28,901 nt of DNA, taken from positions 1 through 28,901 of the forward strand of contig JAAXHE010000205.1 of the NCBI GenBank assembly GCA_012271065.1. Direction: 5' to 3'. A model generated the notes under the pieces. The model was not told where the DNA came from. It searched no databases and was given only the letters and a program-made list of their open reading frames with translations. This document shows positions 25,019 through 28,901 of the stretch, piece by piece. Source of the DNA: Candidatus Latescibacterota bacterium (GTDB lineage Bacteria > Latescibacterota > UBA2968 > GCA-2709665). Each line of letters starts with the position of its first letter. Within the stretch, counting starts at the first letter, position 1. A program made the position numbers and the translations under genes.

Positions 25019-26199
25019 AGGGGGATATCCAACTTGACGGCCAGATTTTCAAACGTGTCTCCCCTTAGACCGGTAAGAGAACACGCGTCACGATAGGTCA
25101 GACGCTCTTCTTTTGTCGCACGGACCACCGCAGCTGCGAACCGAGGACCAATGCGCCATCTCTGAGTACTCCAAAAGTTGCCGCCACTGCTTGTGGATTG
25201 GTTGATCCCTCCCTGTTTCTTGTGACTTTCATAGAAGGCGAAGAAGGTATCCAGGTCAATCAGATCAAGATCCAGGGCCCGTCGCGCTGCGACGATTGCA
25301 CTTACCTTGAATTTGCGCGCAATTGACTCAAATAGATTCCCAGTATGTATAGGGCTGTTTCGCGCATCTAAGTCCCACAAATCCCGAAAATTGGACTCGG
25401 GCACCAGAAACTCGGCTGCCGCGTTGTCGCAGAATTTTTCCGTATCATGTGGTGACGGTTGCAACCTCTCGAAGTGGGATACACCAGACTCGCCGACGAA
25501 TATATGGGCGAGTTCGTGAACAAGCGTGAACATCTTGGCCGCAATGAAGTCTGCATTGTTGACGAAAATGAGCGGGGCGAATTCGTCCGCTAGTGCAAAG
25601 CCTTGAAACTCATCAGGATCAAGCTTTCGACTGGTACTGTTGCCTACGACCCCGTTAAAAACGATGAGAAAGCCAGCAGCATCCAATTTCTCCCGAAGAA
25701 CCCGAAGTGCGGCAATCCAGGATTCGACGCTCTCCGCCCAGTCGTCTACAATCCCAAGTGCATCTCGCATTGCGTTCGCCACTATTACAGGATCATGCGC
25801 ACGACTGTATGCGCCAACGAACTCCAACGGTTCTGCACCGATTTCAATCAGATCGTCGCGCATCCAGTCCTGTCGTCGCTGCATCGCAAATACAGTTTCG
25901 AGCAGGTCGAGACTCGGACGTAGAGGGGCTATTTGTGTGTGGCGCGTCCGGAAGTCCGGTATCGGCAGCTTGTCTTCAGGGGGCTTCGAAAGATATAGCA
26001 AACCAAGTGGGGTGTGGGTGCGTTCCGCGAGCCGGTCCACTTGGGCAACACTGATGTTGCCCGTTTCCTCCCACTCTATGACGTGGTCCACGTCTATCTG
26101 CATCCTGCGAGCCAGTTCGTCGCGACTCACGCGGGCACGTTCACGAGCCCACTGCAGGACACTCGGCTGCAAGCTTATTTTTATCCGTCGGCTTGACAT
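25015..26199 (-). CDS. Xre-family HTH plus ImmA/IrrE-type metallopeptidase
   Basis: A 394-residue protein of the COG2856 type. An Xre-like helix-turn-helix spans residues about 14-65. A zinc peptidase domain has His228-Glu-Leu-Ala-His232 and a third ligand, probably Glu263, in Ala-Ala-Glu-Phe-Leu-Val-Pro. A C-terminal helical region (about 280-394) follows. ImmA cleaves phage repressors and IrrE mediates stress response. Here the protein is the first gene of an operon with the DUF4411 PIN gene (4-nt overlap) and hsdR, and could be the antitoxin and autorepressor. No strong ribosome site precedes the ATG at 26199, so leaderless or weak initiation is possible. A palindrome and a weak promoter lie upstream (26229-26269). 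Confidence 0.85.
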   Translation of the reverse strand: MSSRRIKISLQPSVLQWARERARVSRDELARRMQIDVDHVIEWEETGNISVAQVDRLAERTHTPLGLLYLSKPPEDKLPIPDFRTRHTQIAPLRPSLDLLETVFAMQRRQDWMRDDLIEIGAEPLEFVGAYSRAHDPVIVANAMRDALGIVDDWAESVESWIAALRVLREKLDAAGFLIVFNGVVGNSTSRKLDPDEFQGFALADEFAPLIFVNNADFIAAKMFTLVHELAHIFVGESGVSHFERLQPSPHDTEKFCDNAAAEFLVPESNFRDLWDLDARNSPIHTGNLFESIARKFKVSAIVAARRALDLDLIDLDTFFAFYESHKKQGGINQSTSSGGNFWSTQRWRIGPRFAAAVVRATKEERLTYRDACSLTGLRGDTFENLAVKLDIPL

Positions 26200-26228
26200 G
26201 GCTATGAATTAAGTCCGGGATTTTCTAT

Positions 26229-26269
26229 AGAGTAACTGGCCGCCACGCACGTTCAAGATGAAGCGGCCA
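26229..26269 (-). promoter_or_regulatory. Putative promoter and operator of the ImmA-PIN-hsdR operon
   Basis: Perfect 7-nt arms (26237-26243 and 26263-26269) flank a possible minus-strand -35 TTGAAC (26251-26256) with -10 TACTCT (26229-26234) after 16 bp. The promoter match is weak. An Xre-type protein could bind here. Confidence 0.3.
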
Positions 26270-26615
26270 CTGACGTGGGTGGTCACAAGGCGTTTCCAAT
26301 CACACCCGTCAATTAAACAAATGTAATAAAATTAATAGGTTAAAGCATCCAGCTACCGTTTTGACAATTCGCGATCAATTGGCAGCCAATTGAAATCCAG
26401 GCTCTGGGGCTTGGCTATTCCCAACGTCGGTCAGCAATGCTGCTGGCGCGGCTATCGCGTTTAGGCTACAACGAAATCGGTATACATCATCCCGGGAGGA
26501 CCTGCGCATCGAACACATGAGTTTCAACTCTTTTGCGTGAGGTATTATGTTTTTTCAAGAAAGAATAATGTAATAAGATCATAAAAAACAGATATTTATA
26601 AAATACATTATGCCA

Positions 26616-26669
26616 GAATTGTGCCGATTTTATGCCAAATGCACCATTTTTCGTTTAATGGCACAATTC
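26616..26669. repeat. 10-nt inverted repeat in AT-rich DNA
   Basis: Exact complementary arms 26616-26625 and 26660-26669, with a partly repeated TATGCCA motif at 26610 and 26631. It may be an operator array. Confidence 0.45.
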
Positions 26670-26821
26670 GCGTTTGGCCGGATTTTTGGAAATCAGCGAG
26701 CGAGCGTTGATTGGTAGCGTACCAAGAGAGTCGCTACCCATCTGACGAGGGATCATGCCCAAGAACCGATTACTAGCGTAATGGGATTTGTACCCGTAAT
26801 TCCTTTGGCGCGGTCTCAGTC

Positions 26822-26864
26822 AAGTGACCGTCAAGTAATATATATTACTATTAATTGGTCACTT
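26822..26864. repeat. Nested dyad around a 16-nt perfect palindrome
   Basis: Outer 8-nt arms (26822-26829 and 26857-26864) enclose an AT-only-core 16-nt palindrome (26834-26849). It lies downstream of the frameshifted OLD gene and could be a regulator site or a terminator-like structure for the leftward transcript. Confidence 0.5.
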
Positions 26865-27077
26865 AACGATGAAAGTCGAGTCATATCGTCAGCTTGAGTC
26901 AAGTAGAACACTTGTGGCTTCCTCGGATGGGAACGTATCGTCCAACAGGGTATATATCTCCTGTATTCGGTGCCCGGGTGAGGATTGGAGCATGGCGTGG
27001 AGCGTCGTGGATTACGCGCGAGGCCGCTGCAGGGTTCTCATTAGCAAATCCGATCTGTTACCTTGGCGACGGCTTTG

Positions 27078-28901
27078 TCAGCCGGAAGAGTTTACACTCT
27101 CGAATCGTTGGTTAAGCGCGGAAAACAACCTGGCGGCATTGTCAAGAACTTCGTCTGCAAGCGTCTCGCCGAGTATATCTTCTATCTCAACCTCCTGCCC
27201 GGGTCGGTTTAGCACCTCGTCCAGCATCACAATGTTCGAGTTATGATCGACGTAAAGTTCCTTAATCAGAGCGTCTTGACGAGCCCGTCCAGCATCGTCG
27301 CCGTCCAGAAGAATAAGAGGGCGTACCTCGTGTCCGAGGAACATTGACGCGAAGTGTCCGACATGTTTTGTGCCGCCGCAGGGCGTGATGTAGATATCGT
27401 CCGGTAACGCCTTGCGACCCGATTTCGAACACTGCTGCGACAGCGCCTGCAGGTAGTAGAAGTCGCTCATTCCCTCTACCAGGACGTTTTTGCGATGTTG
27501 GAAAAGTCCACGAATCATTGCGTACCCGGCAGCGGCTTGAAGCGGGAAAATGGTCTCGCGGTCCTTCGGCCATGTTTCCGCCGTAATACGCGCATGTCCG
27601 GTGACGTCCTCGGTGACCGGTCTGACCCTATGCAAGCGTTCGCCATCAATCAGGAACGGCGAGTGGGTTGTGTAGGCAAGCTGGTTGGTATCGGAGAGCT
27701 TGTCGAAGAACTTAATCAATTCCTGCTTAGCAGTAGGATGGAGGTGCAAACCAGGCTCGTCGAGCAGGAGAATCGCGTCCTTATGTCCACTGTCCGACTC
27801 AACAAGAAAGACGAGGTAAAATGAAAGAACCACTGAAACCCTTTACTTCGGGCTTCAAGTTCGATTTCTACATCAGGTCGGCGGTCGTCAGCAATCCAGA
27901 TACGAAAACTGTCACCATCAGCTTGATATCGAATCTTGTGACGACGTTGTGACCACCATTCGGAAAACCGTCTGCTGATATCGATGGAAGCAGAATTGAG
28001 CAAGACAGAGCGTCTATCCTTGCGCTGCTGCGCAGCGGCAATCTGCTCAGGCGCCGGCTGACGGCCTTGTTGCCGAATTCGCTCCGCTACTTCATCGCCA
28101 AGTACCGCGATCTCTCTCGCATCAAGCCCGACATGTTTGAACAGCGCGTTGATCGTACGCGCACGAGAATCGTTCGGATCACGATTCAGGTCTTCTATAA
28201 AACGAGGTAACCAGATCGCGCCGTCGAGAATGCCGTAATTTTCGAAGCAGATTACAACGGGAAGGTTGTCTTTGATTTTTTCATTAATCTTGTCAGAAAC
28301 AGATGGTTCTTTCGCGACATCAAGTACCGACTCAATGTTCCGTTGAAGCGCTTCTACCAAATGGGCAGTTTCTGGGTTACTTCTACTCTCCACCTCCGAG
28401 CGCAGTCTGGTTAGCAATTTTGCTCCATTATCGCCACGGAGATCGACTATGGGCTTCAGTTTGCCTTTCCATGCCGTTGCGAAATCTGCAAGTTCGATGC
28501 GTTGTTCTGCCGTGTGTTCCTCCTGATTTGGGTCTGGTGCAACAAGCCGCCGAGCACCAGACGCAAACACATCAAGCGCGTTAATTACCGGTTCGGGTGC
28601 GAGCGGTTTCTCCTCAATTGTGGATGTGTACTGGAAATTGAGGGTGCCATCGTAGTAGCGCGTCGCGGTGACCATATCTGGAGAATCTCCGTCTACCCCG
28701 GGCAGCTCTTCAATTTCAACCCGAAGCTTCTCCGGAATCTCGAACTCAACCGAACAAACAGGCAAGTCTTTACCATCGGATCCCTTGGACACGTAATCCG
28801 AAGTGTATCGGTCTCGCGGAAACTCCCGTTGCGCATCATATGGTTCCGGCGTAGCCGGATTGAATTTGTGCAGGGCCTTAACAGTCCGTTGATAAAGTCG
28901 C
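27078..28901 (-). pseudogene. OLD-family ATPase/TOPRIM nuclease, frameshifted and cut by window edge
   Basis: The reading frame is open from the right edge to about 27820, then continues in another frame to the stop at 27078. The joint is at about 27821-27829, where one base appears missing: the upstream frame ends in an unlikely Ser/Arg-rich tail, while the shifted frame continues with Walker B Ile-Leu-Leu-Leu-Asp-Glu-Pro-Gly-Leu-His-Leu-His-Pro, the Thr-Thr-His-Ser-Pro switch, and a TOPRIM core (Val-Glu-Gly-x-Ser-Asp and Leu-Asp-Gly-Asp-Asp-Ala-Gly). This is an OLD-type defence nuclease. The N-terminus with Walker A lies beyond the window. It may be a pseudogene or a base error in assembly. 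No GajB-like helicase is in view. Confidence 0.85.

Larger units (their letters stand above)
26200..27077. other. 878-bp gap, AT-rich, with several dyads
   Basis: No convincing gene is visible on either strand. The stretch around 26500-26660 is very A/T-rich, and several dyads and repeats lie in it (described separately). A further 7-nt inverted repeat is at 26713-26719 and 26732-26738. It is unusually long for this compact operon region and could be a regulatory zone or decayed insertion. Confidence 0.6.

Noticed and set aside
26869..27246. A 125-codon plus-strand frame overlapping the OLD gene end
   Set aside because: Ser/Arg-rich, no ribosome site, and antisense to the TOPRIM-coding end.
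27815..27835. Programmed -1 frameshift in the OLD gene
   Set aside because: The joint lacks a canonical X-XXY-YYZ slippery heptamer and no clear downstream stem-loop was seen, so a mutation or sequence error is preferred.
27078..28901. Gabija system (GajA plus GajB)
   Set aside because: The OLD-like protein could suggest GajA, but no UvrD-like helicase is next to it on the side visible here, and the gene is frameshifted.
1..28901. CRISPR arrays, tRNA or rRNA genes and transposase genes
   Set aside because: No regularly spaced repeats, no convincing tRNA arm set, no rRNA stretch and no transposase-like protein were seen by eye.

Overview
The window is a stretch of a GC-rich bacterial chromosome. 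It is probably from a heterotroph of the Latescibacterota, Poribacteria or similar environmental type. That placement is an inference from gene content: phytanoyl-CoA dioxygenase-like, enolase-superfamily, DUF6785-like membrane and GH42-like proteins side by side. No rRNA, tRNA or CRISPR array was seen. Almost all catabolic genes lie on the minus strand and have good Shine-Dalgarno sites.

Left block (240-6430, minus). A four-gene operon read right to left: an enolase-superfamily sugar-acid dehydratase, a PhyH-type Fe(II)/2-oxoglutarate dioxygenase, a multi-spanning DUF6785/DUF6784-like membrane protein, and a GH42-like TIM-barrel hydrolase. It reads as uptake and breakdown of an unknown sugar-acid or glycoside substrate. 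A putative divergent promoter lies at 6510-6558.

Accessory block (6431-11510). It holds a 17-nt hairpin, a stand-alone HIRAN protein, a DoxX membrane protein, and a convergent type II restriction-modification pair (gamma-class adenine methylase and PD-(D/E)xK nuclease). The restriction-modification DNA is visibly richer in A/T than its surroundings. The methylase has a near-consensus promoter. A 15-nt perfect inverted repeat (11183-11385) lies beyond the nuclease gene.

Second catabolic block (11511-17647, minus). It encodes a paralogue of the first GH42-like protein, a predicted alpha/alpha-barrel protein, a VOC protein, a terpene-cyclase-like alpha-toroid protein, and a five-bladed beta-propeller of GH43/GH32/GH130 type. 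A pair of REP-like palindromes sits in the middle. Directly upstream is a toxin-antitoxin-like pair (18391-17670): a PBECR-like small protein, then a DUF2283 domain fused to an excisionase-type helix-turn-helix, with a palindrome over its putative promoter. Next come a large metallophosphatase/PQQ-propeller fusion and a GYD-domain protein.

Right block (21507-28901, minus). This is a defence island: an OLD-family ATPase/TOPRIM nuclease, cut by the window edge and carrying a frameshift; an 878-bp regulatory-looking AT-rich gap; and a tightly overlapped operon of Xre-ImmA/IrrE peptidase, DUF4411 PIN protein and HsdR. The stop/start overlaps (ATGA, then TTGA) couple the toxin-antitoxin-like pair to the restriction subunit. 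hsdM and hsdS are not in the window.
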